5,078 bases of DNA from Planctomycetota bacterium (GTDB lineage: Bacteria; Planctomycetota; Planctomycetia; Pirellulales; Lacipirellulaceae), in NCBI GenBank assembly GCA_024278035.1, contig JAJRUA010000427.1, positions 1 to 5,078 of the forward strand. The letters are read 5' to 3'. A model generated the notes under the pieces. That model worked only from the letters and a program-made list of their open reading frames with translations. It ran no database searches and was not told the DNA's origin. Position 1 is the stretch's first letter, and each line of letters starts with the position of its first letter. Positions 1 to 5,051 of this stretch are shown in pieces. Both the position numbers and the translations under genes were made by a program.

Positions 1-85
1 CGGCGGCAGAGAGAAACCAACTTTTCCATTTCCATGACGAACGCTTCGCTAACACTAAAAGGGGAGAAAACCGGGAACGATTCAT
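1..85 (-). CDS. Possible N-terminal fragment of an unknown protein, cut by the left edge
   Basis: On the minus strand an ATG at 85-83 opens a frame that stays open to the window edge, giving about 28 residues starting MNRSRFSPLL and ending SWFLSAA. The piece is rich in Arg, Lys and Trp and begins to turn hydrophobic at the edge, as the start of a secreted or membrane protein might. A second in-frame-free option is an ATG at 35-33 (MEMEKLVSL). If real, the gene would lie downstream of comB on the same strand. The fragment is too short to identify, and two plus-strand frames are also open here, so chance is a serious alternative. Confidence 0.2.
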   Translation of the reverse strand, partial: MNRSRFSPLLVLAKRSSWKWKSWFLSAA

Positions 86-116
86 CTTAGCCGAACCAGT
101 GAGCCCCTCCTACGGG

Positions 117-240
117 CAGGAGAAATGCAAAGTCAAAAAAAGTGAGGTAGCCGCAGGCGGAAGCCGCGGTCTGGCCTTGAAAAACCGCGGCTTCCGCCTG
201 CGGCTACCATCGAAGAAGTAGGACTTTGCAGTCTCTCCTG
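117..240. repeat. Outer imperfect inverted repeat enclosing another palindrome
   Basis: The left arm at 117-134 (CAGGAGA, then GCAAAGTC) pairs with the right arm at 222-240 (GACTTTGC, then TCTCCTG). The arms match apart from a small internal mismatch or bulge of three to four bases. The left arm is preceded by CTCCTACGGG, which can also fold locally because CTCCT (107-111) pairs with AGGAG (118-122). A CCTACGGG word occurs in the same orientation at both ends (109-116 and 242-249). The inner palindrome at 146-208 sits in the loop. Its role is unknown. Confidence 0.65.
146..208. repeat. Perfect 25-bp inverted repeat with 13-nt loop
   Basis: Bases 146-170 (starting GGTAGCCGCAGGCGG) are the exact reverse complement of 184-208 (ending CCGCCTGCGGCTACC), separated by 171-183. 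The stem is GC-rich and would be very stable in RNA read from either strand. There is no T tract on either side of the kind expected at an intrinsic terminator, so I read it as a member of a dispersed palindromic repeat family. Copy number in the genome cannot be judged from one window. Confidence 0.85.
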
Positions 241-255
241 TCCTACGGGGCTACG

Positions 256-343
256 AATTAGACGCGGATGAACGCGGATTGAAAGGATCGACGCGGATAA
301 AGCTTTTCCTTTTGCCTAAATCCGCGATCATCCGCGTCTAATT
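256..343. repeat. Inverted repeat of GACGCGGAT-type units after comB
   Basis: The left arm 256-280 and right arm 319-343 are reverse complements over 25 bases with one mismatch. Each arm contains two related units (GACGCGGATGA then ACGCGGATT), and a further GACGCGGAT copy lies in the loop at 290-298. The right arm ends 22 bases beyond the comB stop codon, so this would be the first structure in the comB 3' untranslated RNA and could stabilise or end that transcript. That role is inference, because no clear T run follows. Confidence 0.8.
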
Positions 344-365
344 CTTCTTTCCCTTTCCTTTCAAA

Positions 366-1130
366 TCAACAAACTGTGATTCGCCCCGTCATCGTATCGT
401 ACTCCGGCACCAAATCGTGCGTGTCGATTTTTGCACAGAGCGGCAGGTCGCTCTCCATGCCAATCGCGATCAGGTTCTTGCCGCCGAGCGTATCGCATAG
501 TTCAATGGCTAGCTGTTCGCTGGTCGAACGCCCCAGGGCGCGGGCCGTTCCCAGCAGCTCTTGCCATTCACGGGCGACCGAGTCTGCCGATTCGTTTCGA
601 TTACGTCGATTCGTTTCTCGGGTAGCCAACGCATGGGTAAGCGCCCCGGCGATGAGTTGATCTTCACGGCTCACGCGGCCATTCGTTCCAGCGCAGAGCA
701 AATGAACGTGATCTTCGTTCTCCAAAATATCAACCATTGCCGACAAGTTCGCCGCTGCCCCGACGAGTACCCGGCTCGCAAGCCGGGCGTGCTGTAACGC
801 AAGTGTGCCGTTGGTCGTCGTAAAAAACACCTCTTTTCCGAAGACTTGGTCCGGTGTGTATTCGGCAGGCGAATTGCCAAGGTCAAACCCTGCGATCCGC
901 TCGCCTCCCCGTTCACCGCCAAGCAACAACGACGCTCGGTCTCCCCGTGCCTCCGCCGCCCGCACGGCATCGCCCACTTCTCGAAACGCCCCAACCCCCT
1001 CTGCCCCAGCCGCCAAAGCATGGCAAATGGTCGTCGAGGCTCGCAGCAGGTCGATCACCACCACCGTGCCCCCCGCCAAATTCGATTCTGAAACAAACTG
1101 TGGTAAATAATGAACGGTGAGGTTTTTCAT
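366..1130 (-). CDS. comB: 2-phosphosulfolactate phosphatase (ComB family)
   Basis: This family is a Mg-dependent phosphatase that converts (2R)-2-phospho-3-sulfolactate to (2R)-3-sulfolactate, a step of coenzyme M synthesis in methanogens and of sulfolactate formation in some bacteria. The 254-residue length fits the family. Visible family blocks are VVVIDLLRASTT (23-34), LGGERGG (70-76), FDLGNSPAEYT (82-92), TTTNGT (104-109), CAGTNGRVSREDQLIAG (146-162) and DLPLCAKID (228-236). The acidic and polar residues in these blocks are likely to form the active site. It looks cytoplasmic, with no signal peptide. The start is the first ATG of the frame and sits just before the conserved region; upstream TTTGCTGTAGCAG gives no clear ribosome binding site. 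It is divergent from menG, with a 171-base gap. Its physiological role in this bacterium is unknown, since no other sulfolactate or coenzyme M gene is visible. Confidence 0.9.
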   Translation of the reverse strand: MKNLTVHYLPQFVSESNLAGGTVVVIDLLRASTTICHALAAGAEGVGAFREVGDAVRAAEARGDRASLLLGGERGGERIAGFDLGNSPAEYTPDQVFGKEVFFTTTNGTLALQHARLASRVLVGAAANLSAMVDILENEDHVHLLCAGTNGRVSREDQLIAGALTHALATRETNRRNRNESADSVAREWQELLGTARALGRSTSEQLAIELCDTLGGKNLIAIGMESDLPLCAKIDTHDLVPEYDTMTGRITVC

Positions 1131-1301
1131 GAGACTGCTACAGCAAAGAAAGCTGGACAGGATTTACAGGATAAACGGGATGGCGAGGGCAAATAGCGTA
1201 TTTCTCCGAGCCTCGGCAAAGGCTGGACGGTTCATTTTCCAAGCCGTTCAATCTACCCTGTTAGCTTCCGTCCGTCGTTCCCCATCCGTCCCACGATTGC
1301 T
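1131..1301. promoter_or_regulatory. Divergent intergenic region between comB and menG
   Basis: This 171-base gap separates two genes pointing away from each other, so promoters for both comB and the menG-led cluster should lie here. I could not find a convincing -35/-10 pair or an operator. The gap contains a repeat arm (1158-1181) and a small palindrome, CCGAG-C-CTCGG, at 1206-1216. Neither start codon has an obvious Shine-Dalgarno sequence. The regulatory role rests on the gene arrangement only. Confidence 0.45.
1158..1181. repeat. Short tandem CAGGATTTA/CAGGATAAA/CGGGAT units
   Basis: Three related units follow each other with a 9-base period: CAGGATTTA (1158-1166), CAGGATAAA (1167-1175) and CGGGAT (1176-1181). 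This resembles a repeat word I recognise from intergenic DNA of several environmental phyla. No clean reverse-complement partner is present in this gap, so it looks like a single arm or a decayed copy. It lies about 28 bases upstream of the comB start, in its expected 5' region. Confidence 0.55.
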
Positions 1302-2060
1302 ATGCCCTCCGTCCCTGCCAAAGCGGTTGATAAATCGGGCGAGCGCGTGCGACGAATGTTTGGCGAAATCGCTCCACGTTACGATCTGCTGAACCATCTG
1401 CTGTCGATGAACGTCGATCGCTACTGGCGATGGCGGACGACACGCCTTGTGCCACCCCAACTTGACCGCTCACCCATTCTCGACCTTTGCACCGGCACAG
1501 GCGACTTGGCACTGGCCTACGACCGAGCGGCCAATCGTTCCCTCCCCATCACCGCCGCTGACTTCTGTCCCCAGATGCTGGCCCTGGGGGAAAAGAAAGG
1601 AGCCAAGGCAGGCGTGAATGATCGTATCGAGTGGGTTGAAGCCGATGCGACCCAATTACCGTTTGAAAGCGGCACCTACCAAATCGTGACCGCTGCCTTC
1701 GGCTTACGCAATGTCGCCGATCCTGACGCGGGCCTGCGTGAAATGACCCGCGTCTGCCGGCCCGGCGGCAAGGTTGCCGTGCTGGAGTTCACCACCCCGC
1801 GTCACCAGCCGCTCAAGGCATTCTACGGCTGGTACTTCCGCAACGTGTTGCCCCGCATCGGCCAGTTCGTCATGCGAAACAACTCCGCCGCCTACGAGTA
1901 CCTCCCCGAGAGCGTTGGCCAGTTCGATGAGTACGAAGTGCTTGCGGGCCGCATGACCGCCGCCGGGCTGACCAACGTCCGGTTCCACCCCCTCACTTTC
2001 GGCGTCGCGACTTTGTATGTCGGTAAAAAATGTGAACCACGAAGGCACGAAGAACACTAA
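1302..2060 (+). CDS. menG: Demethylmenaquinone methyltransferase (MenG/UbiE family)
   Basis: This SAM-dependent C-methyltransferase carries out the last step of menaquinone synthesis, turning demethylmenaquinol into menaquinol. The N-terminal UbiE block YDLLNHLLSMNVDRYWRW is at 27-44, the SAM-binding motif LDLCTGTGDLA at 60-70, FGLRNV at 133-138, the second UbiE block RVCRPGGKVAVLEFT at 150-164, and EYLPESV at 199-205. At 252 residues it is slightly longer than usual. The extra length is the last nine residues (CEPRRHEEH, 244-252), which follow the natural-looking end GVATLYVGKK and are encoded by a repeat arm. The ATG at 1302 leaves a short leader before the GERVRRMFGEIAPRYD homology and is the best start; no Shine-Dalgarno is seen. 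It heads the four-gene menaquinone cluster. UbiE enzymes can also act on ubiquinone, but the neighbours argue for menaquinone. Confidence 0.94.
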   Translation: MPSVPAKAVDKSGERVRRMFGEIAPRYDLLNHLLSMNVDRYWRWRTTRLVPPQLDRSPILDLCTGTGDLALAYDRAANRSLPITAADFCPQMLALGEKKGAKAGVNDRIEWVEADATQLPFESGTYQIVTAAFGLRNVADPDAGLREMTRVCRPGGKVAVLEFTTPRHQPLKAFYGWYFRNVLPRIGQFVMRNNSAAYEYLPESVGQFDEYEVLAGRMTAAGLTNVRFHPLTFGVATLYVGKKCEPRRHEEH

Positions 2061-2140
2061 GAAAAAAGGAAGAACAGAAACCGCGAATACGCGAGAATGA
2101 TCGCGAATTTCTTTCTTTGTGTTCTTCGTGCCTTCGTGGT
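2036..2140. repeat. Perfect 22-bp inverted repeat overlapping the menG 3' end, with a nested second repeat
   Basis: Bases 2036-2057 are the exact reverse complement of 2119-2140. The left arm consists of 8-base units (CACGAAGG 2038-2045, CACGAAGA 2046-2053, ACACTAAG 2054-2061) and lies inside menG, encoding its last residues and stop codon. The loop holds a different word family: CGCGAATA (2082-2089), CGCGAGAATGAT (2090-2101) and CGCGAAT (2102-2108). The right arm ends 9 bases before the ubiX start. In the cluster transcript this would form a long hairpin covering the whole menG-ubiX junction. Confidence 0.88.
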
Positions 2141-2149
2141 CAAACTCTT

Positions 2150-2794
2150 ATGCATTCCCAAGAACCTTTGATCGTTGGCGTTACCGGAGCAAGCGGGGCC
2201 GTTTATGCGGTTCGCTTGGTTGAGGTACTGCTGCGCGACGGACGGGACGTTCATCTAGCGATCAGTCCCAGCGGGGCGGCGGTGATTGAGCAGGAATTGG
2301 GCATCACGCTTGACCTGGAAGCGTTCGATTCTCCCCTGTTGTTCCCAGCGATTGAGGATTATCCCGGCACGCTCCGCTACTTTCACCATCAAGATTTCAT
2401 GGCCCCGATGGCCAGCGGATCGTTCCTTACCGCAGGCATGACCATCTGTCCCTGTAGCGGAACGACGCTTAGCGCCATCGCCGCTGGTTTAGGAAGCAAC
2501 CTCATTCAACGCGCCGCCGAAGTGCAGCTTAAAGAGCGCCGGCCTTTGGTTCTTGTCCCCCGAGAAACGCCCCTTTCGCTCACCCACATCAACAACATGC
2601 GCCGAGCCACTGAAGCGGGGGCCGTTATTTTGCCCGCCTCTCCCGGTTGGTACCACGGCGTGCAGTCGCCCGCCGATCTGATCGATTTCATTGTGGCCCG
2701 CATCTGTGACCAACTTGGTGTCCAGAACACCTTAATCGAACGATGGGGAAACGATGATCTCACGCAGAGACGCGGAGACGCAGAGAAAGCATGA
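2150..2794 (+). CDS. ubiX: UbiX-type flavin prenyltransferase (MqnM role)
   Basis: UbiX joins a dimethylallyl group to reduced FMN, making the prenylated FMN needed by UbiD-family decarboxylases. In the futalosine pathway the UbiX-like partner is called MqnM and supports decarboxylation of the prenylated naphthoate. The 214-residue protein has the flavin-binding GASGAVYA (13-20), SGSF (89-92), CPCSGTTLSAIAAG (100-113), the basic block from R121 through ERRPLVLVPRETPL (129-142), and MRRATEAGA (150-158). The ATG at 2150 puts GVTGASG at the expected position; an upstream in-frame TTG (2117) would read through a repeat arm and was rejected. Family members usually end near the ERW seen at 197-199. 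The last 11 residues (LTQRRGDAEKA, 204-214) come from a repeat. The gap to menG is 89 bases and to mqnP 39 bases. No UbiD partner is in the window. Confidence 0.93.
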   Translation: MHSQEPLIVGVTGASGAVYAVRLVEVLLRDGRDVHLAISPSGAAVIEQELGITLDLEAFDSPLLFPAIEDYPGTLRYFHHQDFMAPMASGSFLTAGMTICPCSGTTLSAIAAGLGSNLIQRAAEVQLKERRPLVLVPRETPLSLTHINNMRRATEAGAVILPASPGWYHGVQSPADLIDFIVARICDQLGVQNTLIERWGNDDLTQRRGDAEKA

Positions 2795-2824
2795 GTATCG
2801 AACTCCCTGCGCCTCTGCGTGAGA
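2758..2824. repeat. Inverted repeat with 8-base tandem units spanning the ubiX-mqnP junction
   Basis: TCTCACGCAGAG (2758-2769) and CTCTGCGTGAGA (2813-2824) are exact reverse complements, and the pairing continues imperfectly for several bases inward. The left side is a tandem array CGCAGAGA, CGCGGAGA, CGCAGAGA (2763-2786), differing in one base. The array is translated as the end of UbiX and the stop codon follows at 2792-2794. The right arm ends 9 bases before the ATG of the next gene. A hairpin here would lie between the stop of one gene and the start of the next in the same transcript. Confidence 0.85.
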
Positions 2825-2833
2825 CTTTTTACC

Positions 2834-3739
2834 ATGTTACAAACGATTCGCCACCTTCTGTCGCTCATCCGGTTCAGCCATACGCTGTTCGCGTTGCCGT
2901 TTGCACTGTTAGCAGCGATGATGGCGTGGACGGAAGTGAGAAGAGGAGAGGGGGAGGAGGGCTTTTCTTGGGAAACCTTGCTCGGCATTCTTCTTTGCAT
3001 GCTCTTTGCCCGATCGGCGGCGATGGCTTTTAATCGGTTGGTAGACCGGAAGATCGACGCAGGGAATCCTCGTACCGAAGGCCGCCATCTGCCGGCGGGA
3101 ATTTTGAGCGTGGGGCAAGTGGCTGCGTTCACGATTTTTAGCTCTCTTGGTTTCGTCGCCAGCACGCTATTGTTTCTACCGAATCGGTTGCCGCTTTATT
3201 TGAGCCTGCCGGTGCTTGTGTGGTTGTGTGGCTACAGCTTTGCGAAGCGGTTCACGTCGCTCTCGCACTTTTGGCTGGGGGTGGCGCTCGGCCTGTCGCC
3301 CGTGGCGGCGTGGATTGCCATTCGGGGCGAAGAGGTCCTGGCCCGTCCTCTTGATCTCTTGCCAGCAATGATTCTAGCCGCGGCCGTCACAGCGTGGGTC
3401 GCTGGGTTCGACATTCTCTACGCCTGCCAAGATTACGAATACGATTGCAAGGAAAAGCTCCACAGTGTGCCGACGGCCTTGGGGATTGGAGGCGCCCTCC
3501 ACCTTGCCGCCCTCTGCCATGCCATTGCCGTCTTATTTTTTGCCCTCTTGCCGCTGGTCTATTCCCCGTTGGGTGTGGTCTACTGGGGAGGCGTCGCCTT
3601 CGTGGCGGGGTTATTGCTCTACGAACACGCCCTCGTACGCCCTGACGATCTCTCCCGCATCAACATTGCGTTTTTCAATATCAACATCATGATCGGCTTG
3701 GGGTTGTTGATCGTTGGTACGCTCGATTTGATCCTCTGA
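2834..3739 (+). CDS. mqnP: UbiA-family polyprenyltransferase, MqnP-like
   Basis: This integral membrane enzyme should attach the polyprenyl chain to the 1,4-dihydroxy-6-naphthoate-type nucleus in the futalosine pathway (MqnP role). Its 301 residues are mostly hydrophobic, with roughly eight or nine membrane segments. The first prenyl-diphosphate/Mg site is NRLVDRKID (N67, D71, D75) followed by NPRT (78-81). The second is GFDILYACQDYEYD (D193, D200, D204). YSFAKRFTSLSH (134-145) is the usual inter-motif block. The ATG at 2834 starts directly before LLSLIRFSHTLFALPFA; a GTG at 2819 lies in the repeat arm and is less likely. A purine-rich insert encodes RRGEGEEG (36-43) in the first loop. UbiA proteins cannot be told apart by substrate from motifs alone; the adjacent mqnE, ubiX and menG make MqnP more likely than ubiquinone UbiA, and the motifs do not resemble MenA. 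Confidence 0.88.
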   Translation: MLQTIRHLLSLIRFSHTLFALPFALLAAMMAWTEVRRGEGEEGFSWETLLGILLCMLFARSAAMAFNRLVDRKIDAGNPRTEGRHLPAGILSVGQVAAFTIFSSLGFVASTLLFLPNRLPLYLSLPVLVWLCGYSFAKRFTSLSHFWLGVALGLSPVAAWIAIRGEEVLARPLDLLPAMILAAAVTAWVAGFDILYACQDYEYDCKEKLHSVPTALGIGGALHLAALCHAIAVLFFALLPLVYSPLGVVYWGGVAFVAGLLLYEHALVRPDDLSRINIAFFNINIMIGLGLLIVGTLDLIL

Positions 3740-3750
3740 TGGGACGTGTA

Positions 3751-3771
3751 CCGTGGACGGGGACGCCACGG
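3751..3771 (+). repeat. Small hairpin after mqnP
   Basis: CCGTGG (3751-3756) is the reverse complement of CCACGG (3766-3771) with a 9-base loop, 11 bases after the mqnP stop codon. The stem is only six pairs and no T tract follows, so it is unlikely to stop transcription. It may be chance in GC-rich DNA. Confidence 0.35.
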
Positions 3772-3782
3772 CCCGCACCGCC

Positions 3783-3817
3783 ATTATTCCGCAATCCGAA
3801 CTCTGCAATCCGCAATC
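3783..3817. repeat. Short-unit GCAATCCG repeat before mqnE
   Basis: GCAATCCG occurs at 3791-3798 and 3805-3812, and a truncated GCAATC overlaps at 3812-3817, with ATTCCGCAATC-type sequence at the left. It resembles another widespread intergenic repeat word. No reverse-complement arm is present, so it is a single arm or a decayed copy. It ends 3 bases before the mqnE ATG, filling the place where a Shine-Dalgarno would sit. Confidence 0.55.
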
Positions 3818-3820
3818 ATA

Positions 3821-4972
3821 ATGCTCCGTACTTCTTCTGAAATCCTCGCCCCAATCCGTGAAAAAGTCGAGGCGGGCGAACGCCTCTCTTTCGACGATGG
3901 ATTGGTACTCGAATCGCCCGAAGCACCGTTGGCCGAGGTGGGCGAATTGGCAAACCTTGTGCGCGAGCGCAAGAATGGCAATGCGGGCTACTACAACATC
4001 AACACCCACCTCAACGCGACCAACGTCTGCGTTTACCGCTGTACTTTTTGTGCATTCCGTGCCGACCTGCGCGATCCGCGTGGGTACTGGATGCAGGACG
4101 AGGAGATTCTCGCCCGGGGCCAAGAGGCGGTCAATAACGGTTGTACCGAGATGCACATCGTTGGTGGCCTGCATCACCAAGCGAAATACGAATGGTATCG
4201 AGGGATCGTCAGCCTGCTGCATGACAACTACCCTGAGTTGCATCTCAAAGCATGGACGCCGGTTGAGATGGATTGGTTTGCTCGCCTCACAAAAAAATCT
4301 CTCCGTTGGGTTCTGGAAGACATGCGCGAGGCGGGGCTGGGGAGTTTACCCGGTGGCGGAGCGGAGATTTTTCACCCCAAGGTCCGTAGCCGTATCTGTG
4401 AACATAAGGCCGATGCCCGCTGTTGGTTTGAGACCCATCGAACGGCCCACGCTCTTGGCATGCGTAGCAATTGCACCATGCTCTACGGCCATATCGAAGA
4501 GCCGCTTCACCGGATCGACCACCTCATTCGATTGCGCGAGCTACAGGATGAAACGGGTGGCCTTCAGACGTACATTCCTCTGTCGTTCCACCCGGAAAAC
4601 AATCAACTGGGGGCCGAGTACCATCTCAAAAAACCGTCGGGCTTGATGGACTTGAGGCAAATCGCGGTCGCCCGATTGATGCTCGACAACATCGACCACA
4701 TCAAAGCCTACTGGATCATGCTTGGCATTGCGACGGCGCAGATTTCGCTGTCCTACGGTGCTGACGACATCGACGGTACGGTGCGACACGAGCTAATCTA
4801 CCACGATGCGGGCGCAACAACGCCAGAGGTGATGAGCGTCGCCGATATCGAAGCCGTTATCCGCGAAGCGGGCCGCGATCCAATCGAACGGGACACGCTC
4901 TACCATCGCGTCGAACGCGACGCTGACAACTGGAAGCTGGGCGAAAAAATCACCGTGGGTGTCGGAATCTAA
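3821..4972 (+). CDS. mqnE: Aminodeoxyfutalosine synthase MqnE (radical SAM)
   Basis: MqnE adds the adenosyl radical from SAM to 3-[(1-carboxyvinyl)oxy]benzoate, giving 6-amino-6-deoxyfutalosine, an early committed step of the futalosine menaquinone pathway. The 383-residue protein has the 4Fe-4S motif C70-VYR-C74-TF-C77 in the context LNATNVCVYRCTFCAF, then EMHIVGGLH (110-118), the MqnC/MqnE-typical LPGGGAEIF (176-184), TMLYGHIEEP (219-228), LRELQDETGGLQTYIPLSFHP (238-258) and SYGADDIDGTV (311-321). The relative MqnC shares the CxxxCxxC and PGGGAE motifs, but the LYGHIE and ELQDETGG blocks favour MqnE. The ATG at 3821 leaves a normal leader; an in-frame GTG at 3746 would add 25 residues read through a repeat and was rejected. 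The gap to mqnP is 81 bases. Upstream MqnA, which supplies the substrate, is not in the window. Confidence 0.95.
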   Translation: MLRTSSEILAPIREKVEAGERLSFDDGLVLESPEAPLAEVGELANLVRERKNGNAGYYNINTHLNATNVCVYRCTFCAFRADLRDPRGYWMQDEEILARGQEAVNNGCTEMHIVGGLHHQAKYEWYRGIVSLLHDNYPELHLKAWTPVEMDWFARLTKKSLRWVLEDMREAGLGSLPGGGAEIFHPKVRSRICEHKADARCWFETHRTAHALGMRSNCTMLYGHIEEPLHRIDHLIRLRELQDETGGLQTYIPLSFHPENNQLGAEYHLKKPSGLMDLRQIAVARLMLDNIDHIKAYWIMLGIATAQISLSYGADDIDGTVRHELIYHDAGATTPEVMSVADIEAVIREAGRDPIERDTLYHRVERDADNWKLGEKITVGVGI

Positions 4973-4992
4973 GCAAAACCCAAAAGAGCAAC

Positions 4993-5051
4993 AGCCCCGG
5001 CGTAAGCCCGGGGTTTCCAAGGGGCTCAACCCCCGGCTTGCGCCGGGGGCT
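4993..5051 (+). repeat. GC-rich double-hairpin repeat after mqnE, possible terminator
   Basis: Two 24-base arms (4993-5016 and 5028-5051) are nearly reverse complements, and each can also fold alone. CCCCCGGC (5030-5037) pairs perfectly with GCCGGGGG (5042-5049) around a TTGC loop, and CCCCGG (4995-5000) pairs with CCGGGG (5008-5013). The block starts 20 bases after the mqnE stop. Only GGTTTTCCC follows, a poor T tract, so termination is possible but not shown. It may simply be another dispersed palindromic element. Confidence 0.75.

Larger units (their letters stand above)
86..365. other. Intergenic region made mostly of palindromic repeats
   Basis: This 280-base stretch downstream of comB holds no gene I can support. 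It contains a nested palindrome (about 109-247) and a second palindrome (256-343), listed separately, joined by short spacers. A plus-strand frame stays open from the left edge to 221, but most of it reads through the repeat arms and it has no recognisable protein features. No promoter is convincing. Confidence 0.6.

Noticed and set aside
3..221. Plus-strand frame open from the left edge to 221
   Set aside because: Most of it is the translation of the nested palindrome; it has no start codon in view and no protein features. A repeat-tailed end of an upstream gene cannot be excluded, but it is not supported.
1117..1392. Plus-strand 91-codon frame between comB and menG
   Set aside because: It overlaps the comB start and runs out of frame into menG, and its sequence is low in structure and partly repeat-derived.
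2117..2149. TTG start upstream of ubiX adding 11 residues
   Set aside because: The added residues are read from the palindrome right arm, and the ATG at 2150 gives the normal UbiX N-terminus.
2763..2786. Tandem 8-base units as a CRISPR or microsatellite
   Set aside because: There are only three units, with no spacers, and they form one arm of an inverted repeat, so this is not a CRISPR array.
2506..3165. Minus-strand open frame of 219 codons across the ubiX-mqnP junction
   Set aside because: It is antisense to two well-supported genes, reads through the repeat arms and has no recognisable motif; it is a shadow of GC-rich coding DNA.
3746..3820. GTG start upstream of mqnE adding 25 residues
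   Set aside because: The extension reads through a GCAATCCG-type repeat and a small hairpin and has no counterpart that I know in MqnE.
3611..4243. Minus-strand open frame of 210 codons over the mqnP-mqnE junction
   Set aside because: It is antisense to conserved parts of both genes, including the MqnE cluster-binding motif, and shows no family features.
3858..4646. Plus-strand 262-codon frame inside mqnE
   Set aside because: It is a shifted reading of mqnE; the composition (many Arg, Ser, Thr) is typical of an out-of-frame shadow, whereas the mqnE frame holds all the conserved motifs.
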